64,000 nt of DNA from Candidatus Nitrospira allomarina (GTDB taxonomy: Bacteria; Nitrospirota; Nitrospiria; Nitrospirales; UBA8639): assembly GCF_032050975.1 (NCBI RefSeq), contig NZ_CP116967.1:3159001-3223000 (forward strand), read 5' to 3'. Both the position numbers and the translations under genes were made by a program. Shown in pieces: positions 19,147 through 27,862 of this stretch. Positions within the stretch are counted from its first letter, which is position 1. The number at the start of each line of letters is the position of its first letter. Below the pieces are notes generated by a model. That model saw only the letters and a program-made list of their open reading frames with translations. It made no database searches and was not told the DNA's origin.

Positions 19147-19815
19147 CTATATAGGCCATTTTTCTTCACGCCAGGCCATATCCCAAAACATCCATTCGTA
19201 TTGCGAACTGATGAGAAAGGCTTCCTCCATCCTGACTTTTTCTGTCCTGCCTGCGGTTTTCGCGCAGCGATCGACGACGTCGCGCAGCCATCGGGTGACT
19301 TCCGCAAATTCGGGTGACCCATATAGTTGTAACCATTCATAATACGGATGTGAGGGTTTGGGAGCTGCCTTTTCGAGGAGGTGCTGTCCGACTTCACAAT
19401 AGACCCATGCACAGGGGAGAGCTACCACCGTAATTTCCCCGAGTGTCCCGGCTTGAGCCACACTTCTCATATGCCGGCAATAAGCATAATTCGTTGGAGA
19501 AAGGGGGGTGGATCGCATGTCCCTAAGGGAAAGAGCCCATTGTTTTCCATACGATTCATGAAGCCCTCGTTCGACGGTAATCGTGTCTTCAACGAGTTTG
19601 GCAAAGCGAAGGGCCGTATCTCCATCCGTCGCTTTGGCCGATCCTAGGGCAAAGACTCGGGCCAATTCTTCTAAATACCTGGCATCTTGTAGGATGTAAT
19701 ATTGAAACTTTTTTGCCGGTAAGGTGCCTTTCCCCAATGCCACCACGAAGGGATGTTTTAACTGGGCTGCCCAAATAGGCGCTGCACGATTTCGTAATTG
19801 TTGTGAAAACGTCAT
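19147..19815 (-). CDS. tenA: TenA-family thiaminase II
   Basis: 222 residues, cytoplasmic and all-helical. TenA salvages the pyrimidine of thiamine by hydrolysing aminopyrimidine breakdown products. The family cysteine nucleophile is Cys135 in VALPCAWVYCEVG, and the acidic residues of YYILQDARYLEE (39-50) and the C-terminal EEAFLISSQYEWMFWDMAW fit the active-site set. Length is normal. It is the only thiamine gene nearby, and I see no TPP riboswitch upstream. Confidence 0.93.
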   Translation of the reverse strand: MTFSQQLRNRAAPIWAAQLKHPFVVALGKGTLPAKKFQYYILQDARYLEELARVFALGSAKATDGDTALRFAKLVEDTITVERGLHESYGKQWALSLRDMRSTPLSPTNYAYCRHMRSVAQAGTLGEITVVALPCAWVYCEVGQHLLEKAAPKPSHPYYEWLQLYGSPEFAEVTRWLRDVVDRCAKTAGRTEKVRMEEAFLISSQYEWMFWDMAWREEKWPI

Positions 19816-19855
19816 GAGAGTCCCTGGTAATTTTTTTTCGATGTGTGCGGTGCCA

Positions 19856-20509
19856 CTAGGTTGGTAGTACGGAGCGAGCCACTTGAAATGCTTTTTCCAT
19901 ATCCGGCATATGGCCGAGATCAGGAGTGACCTGGAGATAGCGGATCACATTATTCGCATCGACAACCATGACGGCTCGTGCCAGGACATGGGGTCCCTCC
20001 AATAGTAATCCGTGGGATAAACCAAATTCTCCGCCTCGAAAATCGGACAGAAATTGAACATTGGTGATGCCCGCTTCTTTCGCAAATCGTTCTTGGGCGA
20101 AAGGGGTATCGACACTAATGGTTATCAGTTGCACCTGTTGATCAAGACCCTGGTTCTTCTCACTCAGATAATGGGTTTGTTGTTCGCACACTTTCGTGTC
20201 CAGGGAAGGCACAATATTGATGATGCGGACTTTTCCTTGCGTTTCATGAATGTTTATGAGTGATAAATCGCCTTTTGCCAATGGGACCGCACGAAGGGTC
20301 TCTCCGGCTTTCACTTCCATGCCACTTAGCGGCAAAGGGGTGCCTCGAAATAGAATGGTCGAACCCTCTCCTGTTCTGGCGCTTTCTTTGTCAACCGGAA
20401 TGGATTTGTAGGAGAAATCGTGTTCTGACTGACCATTAAGGGTCGAACAACCCGGCAATGAAACAGCGGTTAAGATGAGAAGTAATGAAATTATCGAAAT
20501 TTTTGGCAT
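19856..20509 (-). CDS. Lipoprotein thiol peroxidase (Tpx family), one-Cys form
   Basis: 217 residues. An N-terminal lipoprotein signal ends in SLPGC (Cys21), followed by a full Tpx domain with the peroxidatic motif PSLDTKVC (Cys108) and the family end region (LARAVMVVDANN). In classical Tpx the resolving cysteine sits in RFCGAEG; here the matching stretch reads RFAKEAG, with Ala143 in that place, and no other cysteine remains in the mature chain besides the lipidated one. It would reduce peroxides at the outer face of a membrane using an external thiol partner. Family assignment is firm; the one-Cys mechanism is inferred. Confidence 0.9.
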   Translation of the reverse strand: MPKISIISLLLILTAVSLPGCSTLNGQSEHDFSYKSIPVDKESARTGEGSTILFRGTPLPLSGMEVKAGETLRAVPLAKGDLSLINIHETQGKVRIINIVPSLDTKVCEQQTHYLSEKNQGLDQQVQLITISVDTPFAQERFAKEAGITNVQFLSDFRGGEFGLSHGLLLEGPHVLARAVMVVDANNVIRYLQVTPDLGHMPDMEKAFQVARSVLPT

Positions 20510-20621
20510 AAGGATGCTCCTTCTATACAGATCGGTGATCCGAGCTTGAAATGCGGTGGTGTGTATAAAATATCATTGTTCTTTCAAGCCTAAGTGAATA
20601 GCCTGTTGAATAATAGTTTTT

Positions 20622-21578
20622 TCAGGATTTTCGTTCCAAAAATGAGAGGATGTATTGATTCACGATTGTGGGTGCTTCCCATTGTGCAAGGTGCCCGGCT
20701 TCAGGGATGACATGCCATTCAACATGCGGTAACTGGTCTTTTACCCGTTCACCGACTTCGAGTGGAAATACCCGATCATGCTCCCCCCACAAGAGCAGGA
20801 CCTGATGAGAAATCTTTTGAAGCCTATTTCCATATTGTCCCTCCCATGTCTTGATATTGTCCATTAAAGAATAGAGAGGGGCAAGAAAGTCGCCCCGTTG
20901 GCGATTGTGAAATGAACGGTCAATGATCGTAGGGGAAATGAGTGCTGAATTATAAATGATTTCTTTGAGAATATGTTCCGTGGTCTTTTTTCCTGCCATC
21001 CAATTCCCCAGTTTTGCGAGCCAGAGGGGAGGGCGGTGATAGAGAAAGCTTTTGTAGTGCGGGGAAGCGATGCTGGTTTCAACCTGGGCAGGAAATCCGG
21101 AAATGAGCACAAGTCGGTCCACACGTTCCGGATAGTCAAGGGCCATGGCCATCGCCAACCCGGCTCCCATGGAGTTTCCGACTAAGGTGGCTCGTGGAAT
21201 ATCGAGGGCATCCATGAATTCCCGAAAAAACTCCAAGAGGTATTTTGGTGTGTATGCCGCTTCCGGTTTATCAGAGAGCCCAGAGCCGAGTAAATCCAGG
21301 ATGATGACCCGATGAGTATGGGCCAAAACAGAATATTGATGTTCCCATTGCCACATCGACCCGCCGAATCCATGAATAAAGATAAGCGGTGGACCTTGCC
21401 CGACGTCAAGATAGGCAATGCGATGGGTGTTAACTCTGGTGATCTGATAGGGCACACGTTGGATCAGTTCGATTCCGGAAGGAAGTGTCCTGAGAGAGGA
21501 GCAACCCAAGATCGTCAAGCATCCAAGCGCAGCCATGAAAAGAAGGAGGCGGGATCGAAAATCAGAACGGCCCCGCAT
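20622..21578 (-). CDS. Alpha/beta hydrolase, predicted lipoprotein
   Basis: 318 residues. A lipoprotein-type signal ends in LTILGC (Cys26). The hydrolase domain has an oxyanion HGFGGS (69-74), nucleophile Ser136 in GNSMGAG, Asp in LLWGEHDRVFP and His in EAGHLAQWE, a complete triad. A lid region lies between about residues 165 and 250. Substrate is unknown; the sequence resembles the MhpC/haloalkane-type hydrolases. It starts two bases after the pycB stop, which makes cotranscription likely even though the functions are not obviously linked. Confidence 0.88.
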   Translation of the reverse strand: MRGRSDFRSRLLLFMAALGCLTILGCSSLRTLPSGIELIQRVPYQITRVNTHRIAYLDVGQGPPLIFIHGFGGSMWQWEHQYSVLAHTHRVIILDLLGSGLSDKPEAAYTPKYLLEFFREFMDALDIPRATLVGNSMGAGLAMAMALDYPERVDRLVLISGFPAQVETSIASPHYKSFLYHRPPLWLAKLGNWMAGKKTTEHILKEIIYNSALISPTIIDRSFHNRQRGDFLAPLYSLMDNIKTWEGQYGNRLQKISHQVLLLWGEHDRVFPLEVGERVKDQLPHVEWHVIPEAGHLAQWEAPTIVNQYILSFLERKS

Positions 21579-21580
21579 TA

Positions 21581-23521
21581 TTATTCCAGATGAATCAGGG
21601 TTTCATCAGGATTCACTTCATCTCCTTCTTTCACGTAGATGGTGATGACGGACCCGGCAATAGGCGACTGGACGCGATTCTCCATTTTCATGGCTTCCAC
21701 CACCAACAGAGAATCACCGACATTGACGCTTGAACCCTCGGTCACAAGGACCTTGACCACCCTGCCAGGCATGGGTGTGGTCACGTCCCCGGGTTGTGAT
21801 GGCTTGGGACGCTTTTCCGTCTTTGATGTGTGGGACGGTGGAGGGTCAGGTGAGCCGGCTAAGACCTCTTGAATCGGTTCGAGATACACTTCTTCAAGTT
21901 TGTCATTCACCTTAATGTAATAGGGTTTCACGCCGTCAACCGTTTGGCCGGATCCCGACACTCGAATATGGTACGCTTCGCCGTGAACCGTCACGTTAAA
22001 TTCTACCGGGGCTAAATGAAGATCGTGAGCCACGGCCGGTCCACTCTCCGAGGAGTCATGAAGGGGTTCGGGTTTTAGCTCCCCTCGCTCCCGTTCATCA
22101 AAAAATTGCAACGCCACTGATGGGAGCAGTGCATAGGAGACAATGTCTTCTTCAGCCATCTCTCGCCCGACGAGCTCCTGTTTGGCATCGTCCAGTTCAG
22201 GGTCAAGGTTGTCAGCGGGACGACCGGACACGGGCACATCACCTTCCAAAGCTTTTTGTCGTATCTTGGAGTTGAGGGTGCCAGGTGGTTTCCCATACAA
22301 ACCTTGAAAGTAATTTTTGGTTTCATTGGTAATCACTTTATAGCGTTCACCGGTTAAAATATTCAGCGTCGCTTGCGTTCCGACAATTTGGCTGGTGGGG
22401 GTGACGAGAGGAGGATACCCCATGTCTTTTCGCACGCGTGGGATTTCTTCCAGCACTTCTTTGATTTTCCCCAACGCATTTTGCTCGGCCAATTGAGCTG
22501 CCAAATTCGAAAGCATTCCACCAGGCACTTGGGAGAGAAGAATGTCCGTGTCGACACCGGTAAAATCGCTTTCAAATTGGCGATAGCGTTTTCGGGCCTT
22601 GCGTAATTTATCCGCAGCCGGAGCAATTTGCTCAAGATTCAATTTCGTGTCATACGGTGTGTTCCGCAGGGCGGCAATAAACGATTCGGTTGGAGGGTGG
22701 GAGGTGCCCCCGGAAAGGGGAGATAAGGCGGTATCCAGAATATCCAGCCCGCCCATAATCGCCATGAGGGAAGACATGGAAGCCATACCGGAGGTGTAAT
22801 GTGTGTGCAGGTGAATCGGGACTCGAACCGTGGCCTTTAATCGTGAAATCAGTTCATAGGCTTCAAAGGGAGGAAGGAGTCCGGCCATATCTTTGATGCA
22901 AATGGTGTCGGCCCCAAGATCTTCGAGTTGTTTGGCTTGTTCCACAAAATGATTCAGACTGTGGACCGGACTGACGGTATAACAGATGGTGGCTTCGATA
23001 TGCTTGCCACAAGCTTTCACCACTTCCATGGCCGGCCTGATATTTCTGATGTCATTCAGCGCATCAAAGATCCTGAAGACATCAATGCCGTTTTGAGCAG
23101 ACAATTCAATGAATTTTTCAAGGACGTCGTCAGCATAGTGTCGATATCCCACAAGGTTTTGCCCACGCAAGAGCATTTGAAGACGGGTTTTCGGCATAGC
23201 CTCCCGGAAGGCTCGTAGGCGCTCCCAGGGGTCTTCCTTCAGAAACCGGAGGCAGGAATCGAAGGTGGCACCACCCCACACTTCCAGTGACCAAAATCCG
23301 ACTTCGTCCAATTCCGATGCCACGGATAAGAGATCCTCTGTGCGCATGCGGGTCGCCAACAGAGATTGGTGTCCATCTCGAAGAGCCACATCGGTTAAAA
23401 AGACCTGGCGCTTCGGAGACGCTTCGATATCCAGAGCGGGAGCGGCATCCAATTTTGTCCGGGTAGGGACGGGACGACTGGGTTTCCTGCTTTTATCAGA
23501 GTGTGTGGTTTTTCGTGACAT
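21581..23521 (-). CDS. pycB: Pyruvate carboxylase subunit B (carboxyltransferase plus biotin carrier)
   Basis: About 646 residues: an HMGL-like carboxyltransferase domain (DGHQSLLATRMR near the start, CIKDMAGLL and HLHTHYTSG for metal binding), a PYC/OADA middle domain, an acidic linker and a C-terminal biotinyl domain with the biotin Lys in VEAMKMEN (about residue 617 of the longest frame). With the neighbouring biotin carboxylase it would convert pyruvate to oxaloacetate. Oxaloacetate decarboxylase alpha is similar, but the membrane beta and gamma subunits are not present here, and pairing with pycA favours carboxylation. Start is at 23536 or 23521; the Met of MSRKTTH at 23521 is chosen. 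Confidence 0.9.
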   Translation of the reverse strand: MSRKTTHSDKSRKPSRPVPTRTKLDAAPALDIEASPKRQVFLTDVALRDGHQSLLATRMRTEDLLSVASELDEVGFWSLEVWGGATFDSCLRFLKEDPWERLRAFREAMPKTRLQMLLRGQNLVGYRHYADDVLEKFIELSAQNGIDVFRIFDALNDIRNIRPAMEVVKACGKHIEATICYTVSPVHSLNHFVEQAKQLEDLGADTICIKDMAGLLPPFEAYELISRLKATVRVPIHLHTHYTSGMASMSSLMAIMGGLDILDTALSPLSGGTSHPPTESFIAALRNTPYDTKLNLEQIAPAADKLRKARKRYRQFESDFTGVDTDILLSQVPGGMLSNLAAQLAEQNALGKIKEVLEEIPRVRKDMGYPPLVTPTSQIVGTQATLNILTGERYKVITNETKNYFQGLYGKPPGTLNSKIRQKALEGDVPVSGRPADNLDPELDDAKQELVGREMAEEDIVSYALLPSVALQFFDERERGELKPEPLHDSSESGPAVAHDLHLAPVEFNVTVHGEAYHIRVSGSGQTVDGVKPYYIKVNDKLEEVYLEPIQEVLAGSPDPPPSHTSKTEKRPKPSQPGDVTTPMPGRVVKVLVTEGSSVNVGDSLLVVEAMKMENRVQSPIAGSVITIYVKEGDEVNPDETLIHLE

Positions 23522-23572
23522 AAGGCGACCTTTCACATGTGCAACGGGATCACAACGTTATCATGACGGTTG

Positions 23573-24991
23573 TTATAGTCCTTCAAATGCGGCGATGGCT
23601 GCGGACAGGGCAATAACCAGATCCTCCGGTTCTTCTGCTTCCTCATATTCAAAGAGTTCCGGATGGCGTTCAAGATAGGATGTGTCAAATCGCCCGGCTC
23701 GGAAATCCGGTTCTTCCATGAGCTTTGTCATAAATGGAATAGTGGTTTTGACGCCCCGCAGGACAAATTCTTCGAGTGAGCGATGAGTTCGGCGAACCGT
23801 TTCGTCCCAGGTTCGGCCATGAACCGTCAACTTGGCTAACAGGGCATCATAATACGGAGGGACGGTATAATCCTTGTACACCGCTCCGTCAATGCGGACT
23901 CCAACGCCGCCAGGGGACAAATAGGCTGTGATTTTTCCCGAGGAGGGTCGGAATCCGTTTTGGGGATCTTCCGCATTCACCCGACATTGAATGGCATAAC
24001 CCTGGAGATTGACCTCATGCTGCCCGAAGACCAGAGGGCGTCCTGCGGCAATCCAAAGTTGGGATTGCACAATATCAACGGTGGTAATCTGTTCCGTGAC
24101 GGTGTGTTCCACTTGAATGCGGGGGTTCATTTCCATGAAATAGTATCGTCCATCGGGATCCAACAAAAACTCTACGGTCCCGGCATTATAAAACTGGGCA
24201 GCCCGTGCCATGGCGATGGCCGCTTCTCCCATTTCTGCCCGTAGTCGAGGGGTTAACACAAGTGACGGGGCGATTTCTATCAATTTTTGATGACGCCGCT
24301 GAATAGAACAATCCCGTTCTCCCAGATGAATCACATAGCCGTTTTTGTCTGCCAGTAATTGAAATTCAATATGATGGGGCCGTTCCACATATTTTTCAAG
24401 AAACAATTCCCCGTTTCCAAAGGCTGCCAGAGCTTCACGGGCTCCTGCCTCCATGGCATCTTGTAATTCATCATCCGAACGCACGACGCGGAGTCCTCGC
24501 CCTCCACCCCCGGCGCTGGCTTTGACCATAACCGGGTATCCCGCCTTATGGGAGAACGTGAGTGCCTCTTCTAGGGTACCCACACTGCCATCTGTCCCTG
24601 GAACAACGGGGACGCCAATTTTAATAGCCAGTGCTCGAGCCTGGACCTTATCGCCCAGTAGTTCAAGTGAATGAGGGGATGGGCCAATAAAGAGGATGCC
24701 GGCTTCTTCGCAGAGGCGGGCAAAATCGGCATTTTCTGCTAAAAATCCATATCCTGGGTGAATGGCATCCGCTCGAATACGCTTCGCCAATCCTACAATT
24801 TGTCGAGCATCAAGGTAGCCTTGTACAGGACCTGGACCGACTAAATACGCTTCATTGGCTTTTTTGACGTAAATGGCGGTGGCGTCACTTTCTGAATAAA
24901 TCGCCGCCGTGGCAATGCCGAATTCTCGACATGCCCGGATGACCCGCATCGCAATTTCTCCTCGATTGGCAACTAAAACTTTTTTTAACAT
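23573..24991 (-). CDS. pycA: Pyruvate carboxylase subunit A (biotin carboxylase)
   Basis: 472 residues. Opens with KKVLVANRGEIAMRVIRACRE, followed by an ATP-grasp domain with the glycine-rich loop KASAGGGGRGLRVV, the metal-binding EMNPRIQVEHTVTE and the C-terminal biotin carboxylase domain. It carboxylates biotin on its partner with ATP and bicarbonate. It lies 37 to 52 bases upstream of pycB, forming a two-gene unit. An acetyl-CoA carboxylase AccC would look nearly the same; adjacency to the carboxyltransferase decides. Confidence 0.92.
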   Translation of the reverse strand: MLKKVLVANRGEIAMRVIRACREFGIATAAIYSESDATAIYVKKANEAYLVGPGPVQGYLDARQIVGLAKRIRADAIHPGYGFLAENADFARLCEEAGILFIGPSPHSLELLGDKVQARALAIKIGVPVVPGTDGSVGTLEEALTFSHKAGYPVMVKASAGGGGRGLRVVRSDDELQDAMEAGAREALAAFGNGELFLEKYVERPHHIEFQLLADKNGYVIHLGERDCSIQRRHQKLIEIAPSLVLTPRLRAEMGEAAIAMARAAQFYNAGTVEFLLDPDGRYYFMEMNPRIQVEHTVTEQITTVDIVQSQLWIAAGRPLVFGQHEVNLQGYAIQCRVNAEDPQNGFRPSSGKITAYLSPGGVGVRIDGAVYKDYTVPPYYDALLAKLTVHGRTWDETVRRTHRSLEEFVLRGVKTTIPFMTKLMEEPDFRAGRFDTSYLERHPELFEYEEAEEPEDLVIALSAAIAAFEGL

Positions 24992-25112
24992 TCGATTCTA
25001 GTGTTGTGTCGAAATAATTTGAAATAAATGACCGCGGCAGATAATCCTCCGGTCTTTTTCATGAGGCTGAGATGGTATCAGAAGATGGACGCCGAATCAG
25101 GGTTTCCGTCAA

Positions 25113-26036
25113 TTATTGACTGGTAAGAAGTGGATAAAATTTACCTTTTCGCATCAGTTTTTGGCCTTCCCGTGAGAGGGCAAATTGTTCAAAGGCCTGG
25201 GCCTGAGGTGAAAGTTGGGCATTCGTGATGAGCATCACGGGTCGTTGGAGTGGGTAACGATTATCCAGTACGGTTTGTACTTCCGGCTCCACGCGATTAA
25301 TAAACAGAAGATTGATCGCGACTCCATCTTCTTTCGCCCGGAGAGCTGGAGTCATGGATACAAACGTGATGGCTTCCAGATTTCCACTTACCGCTTTAAT
25401 GGCCTCATCCTCGGTTCCCGCTCGATAGGCGGAACGCGGGATACCATCTTGAATGCCTAAGGTCTTTTCGAAACCTTGTCGAATATTTTCATTCGTGGTT
25501 CGATTGATTAGCACGATTTTGGTTTGAGGGGCTTCCTCATAGACCTGAGACCAATACCGGATTTTTCCGGAAAAGACATCGGCAACTTGCTGGGTGGTCA
25601 TTTCTTTCACCGGGTTTGAAAAGTTGGTTAAGACAGCGACCCCGTCTCTGGCAATTGCCGTAGATCTGAGGGAAGGAACCTCTTCCCCCGTGATGCCAAT
25701 GTCGGCTTCGTTGAGTTCGATGGTTCGGATTGGCTTGGCATTGGGATGCCAAAAAATATCAACGGAAACCGAGGGATGGCGGGACTCAAATTCCGCAGCA
25801 AGAATTTCCAAAAGATATCGCTCTGGTCCATTTCCAACAATAAGAATGGTCCCTGAAATCGGAGTTGGAACCGTCGGGGGAGGCTCTGAGTTAGAAGATT
25901 CTTTTGAATGTACAGGGACTACTGGAAGAATCAGTCCACAGAGAAAACCTATCCCGACCACACAAGAAACCTTGCCCACAATTTTATTAAAGAGCCGGGT
26001 GGCCGCCATATTTCTTAGGTTCCTTAGCAAGAACAA
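25113..26036 (-). CDS. PstS-like phosphate-type substrate-binding protein
   Basis: 307 residues with an N-terminal signal or anchor (about residues 18-43, VGIGFLCGLILPVVPV). A periplasmic binding domain of the PBP-like type follows (ILIVGNGPERYLLEILAAEF; DGVAVLTNFSNPVKEMTTQQVADVFSGKIRYW; later INRTTNE). The typical phosphate-binding serines are not fully conserved, so the ligand could be another anion. No pstC, pstA, pstB or phoU is present; the gene stands alone, upstream of nothing obvious on its strand. Confidence 0.82.
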   Translation of the reverse strand: MFLLRNLRNMAATRLFNKIVGKVSCVVGIGFLCGLILPVVPVHSKESSNSEPPPTVPTPISGTILIVGNGPERYLLEILAAEFESRHPSVSVDIFWHPNAKPIRTIELNEADIGITGEEVPSLRSTAIARDGVAVLTNFSNPVKEMTTQQVADVFSGKIRYWSQVYEEAPQTKIVLINRTTNENIRQGFEKTLGIQDGIPRSAYRAGTEDEAIKAVSGNLEAITFVSMTPALRAKEDGVAINLLFINRVEPEVQTVLDNRYPLQRPVMLITNAQLSPQAQAFEQFALSREGQKLMRKGKFYPLLTSQ

Positions 26037-26194
26037 CCATTGCGCAAGTGGTCGAAACTACAGAAAAAGTTATCGCCAAGAATAAAAAACGGGCACATCT
26101 TTCCGGTTTATGGAAATAAATGTCAAGGGGAGAGGAATGTGGAAGTTAGAAAATCTTGGGCGACGACCATTCAAAGGGCCGCCCAAGCTTCATC

Positions 26195-26488
26195 CTATTC
26201 TCCTCCGGAGGGTTGGGAATTGGCCTCGGTCGGGGCCGCGCGCTGGCCCATAATTGGGGGGAGTTTGGAAAACTTATCCATTCGTTCGTTCAGCATATTA
26301 TAGGCTTTGCCTTCAGCGAATCCTGGTTTATGTGTTCCCACAATTTTCGACGCAAACGAGGACATAATTCGTCGGCTTTGGGTGGTGTTGCATTTTGGGC
26401 AAAGCGTTTCTTCCGGTTTTGCGCTCAGGGCTTGCATGGCCTCATAACGATGATCGCACCCTTCGCAGACATATTCATATAATGGCAT
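26195..26488 (-). CDS. FmdB-family zinc-ribbon protein
   Basis: 97 residues. The N terminus MPLYEYVCEGCDHRYE and later LCPKCN give two CxxC pairs forming the zinc ribbon of the FmdB/CxxC_CXXC_SSSS family, followed by a disordered charged tail. The family was named from a putative regulator of formamidase; its true role is unsettled. It appears monocistronic. Confidence 0.9.
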   Translation of the reverse strand: MPLYEYVCEGCDHRYEAMQALSAKPEETLCPKCNTTQSRRIMSSFASKIVGTHKPGFAEGKAYNMLNERMDKFSKLPPIMGQRAAPTEANSQPSGGE

Positions 26489-26616
26489 AAGTAACTCCTT
26501 TGAAATTATACGAGGATGAACATGAATAATATCTCCGTCAGTGTTCGAGTATATCGAAGATTATATTGAGGTGGCCAATAGCTAATTGAGGTGTATCTGA
26601 AATTGTTCAGAAAAGA

Positions 26617-26646
26617 TTGACGGCAAGTTTATGATTTCACTATAAT
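26617..26646 (+). promoter_or_regulatory. Sigma-70-type promoter
   Basis: TTGACG (26617-26622) and a perfect TATAAT (26641-26646) are separated by 18 bases. Transcription should start near 26653, about 37 bases before the next gene's ATG. This is the clearest housekeeping promoter I found in the window. Confidence 0.7.
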
Positions 26647-26689
26647 TTTTCGTTGGTCTTTTTACAGGCAAATTTTGGAGGAATGAGTC

Positions 26690-26869
26690 ATGTCGGTGTT
26701 AATTCGGAAATTTAAATTGCCCACTGGAATGGTCAAGGAAGAGCGCATTGACGATCCAGATCGCATTGAACGGTATATGCAGTTTTTTGATAAGGAACAG
26801 CAAGCCAAGCTTGATGCCGGCCAAAAAGTTTTTTTAGACAAGGATGAGTGGCAGTTTGTTGATAACTGA
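26690..26869 (+). CDS. Small conserved-looking cytosolic protein
   Basis: 59 residues beginning MSVLIRKFKLPTGMVKEERI and ending KDEWQFVDN, charged and without signal peptide. It is preceded by TTTGGAGGA with 7-8 bases spacing and by a strong promoter, so expression is likely although no family is recognised. It heads a plus-strand run of three small genes. Confidence 0.65.
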   Translation: MSVLIRKFKLPTGMVKEERIDDPDRIERYMQFFDKEQQAKLDAGQKVFLDKDEWQFVDN

Positions 26870-26986
26870 ATCCCTGAAGTGCAGGCTTCCTCTCCGTTAT
26901 ATTCCTGGCGGTTGTTTCCATGTCAATCTTTGATTGTACTTATGGGACAGGTTCGGCTCACCATCCAGTGAAGGAGCATCACGACT

Positions 26987-27190
26987 ATGGGATATTGGAT
27001 CCATTTGAAACGATCACTTGATGAAGCGATGATCCACCGGGATCGTTGTCCGGAGGTTCCTTCTGGACCGCATCGGTCTGACTTTTGGGAGGGTGGGTGG
27101 ACCGAATATCCGGATAAGGATACGGCTCTGGAATATTTGGAAAATACTGACGCCTCCCTCCAACTCAAATGTCCCTTATGTAAGCCCTAA
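26987..27190 (+). CDS. Small protein of unknown function with C-terminal CxxC
   Basis: 67 residues, charged and aromatic (GYWIHLKRSLDEAM at the start) with a C-terminal LKCPLCKP that gives one CxxC pair; another Cys is at residue 21. AAGGAG lies about 11 bases upstream of the ATG. It may bind a metal, perhaps as a dimer. No family recognised. Confidence 0.6.
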   Translation: MGYWIHLKRSLDEAMIHRDRCPEVPSGPHRSDFWEGGWTEYPDKDTALEYLENTDASLQLKCPLCKP

Positions 27191-27262
27191 CTCGTGTTTG
27201 CGGATAACCGGTTCATCAGTCCATGAACAGGATTGGTCATTATTTTTTAATACATCTTTTGT

Positions 27263-27697
27263 ATGGCTGAGAAATTTGCGAATGCCCGTTGGGTCAAAGA
27301 GGGATTTTTAGACAATCGGATTGTCGGATCCGTTATTGGGCAAATTACCTTTGCCGGTCTTGAGAACGTGGATGTGTATTTAGTTGGTGATTTTGTCGGA
27401 GAGATTGCCGGAAAGGTGATTGGTTTTCGCAACCCGCGCTTTTTGGATGACCCTCAGGCAGGCGAATCGTTATATGATTTTTCCGTGCCTCAATTAGGGA
27501 AAGTCAGTCTCATGTCGTTTGATCCGCATCCTCTTCTTGAACCCCATCCCTACTTTGAATGGTTTTCTGCTCATCAACAACATTATCGCATTGAGCTGCA
27601 GCCGGATGAGGCGTGGCTTCTGTCTGAAATTGAACGAGATGCTGTGGAAGACCAGGCTCAGCGGATCCGGCAAGAGCTCACACCTCTCCTGCCATGA
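27263..27697 (+). CDS. Hypothetical protein
   Basis: 144 residues, cytosolic, no cysteine. The first half has beta-strand-like alternation (IVGSVIGQITFAGLENVDVYLVGDF), the second half is acidic and helical. Its third position of codons and hydrophobic pattern look like genuine coding sequence. I do not recognise it. It ends 20 bases before a hairpin at 27719 and about 165 bases before hemE. Confidence 0.6.
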   Translation: MAEKFANARWVKEGFLDNRIVGSVIGQITFAGLENVDVYLVGDFVGEIAGKVIGFRNPRFLDDPQAGESLYDFSVPQLGKVSLMSFDPHPLLEPHPYFEWFSAHQQHYRIELQPDEAWLLSEIERDAVEDQAQRIRQELTPLLP

Positions 27698-27718
27698 CCA
27701 GAAGCGAGTTTAAGTTGT

Positions 27719-27740
27719 GGCCTTGTTGTACCCCAAGGCC
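27719..27740 (+). terminator. Hairpin, possible terminator
   Basis: GGCCTTG (27719-27725) pairs perfectly with CAAGGCC (27734-27740), loop of eight bases. A run of five T follows only after about ten bases, so efficiency as a rho-independent terminator is doubtful. It sits between the small unknown gene and hemE. Confidence 0.35.
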
Positions 27741-27862
27741 AGGAATCAAATTTTTATGGTAATTGGTGGTCTCGGGAAATTGATCTGTGCATATTGACCA
27801 GTTGCGCCACCCGTGGTCGTTATTGATTGACTCACTCTTTCTCCATTCGTAGAATGCCCGCC

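Noticed and set aside
19816-19855. TPP riboswitch upstream of tenA or thiI
   Set aside because: The intergenic spaces are too short and lack the conserved CUGAGA-type core.
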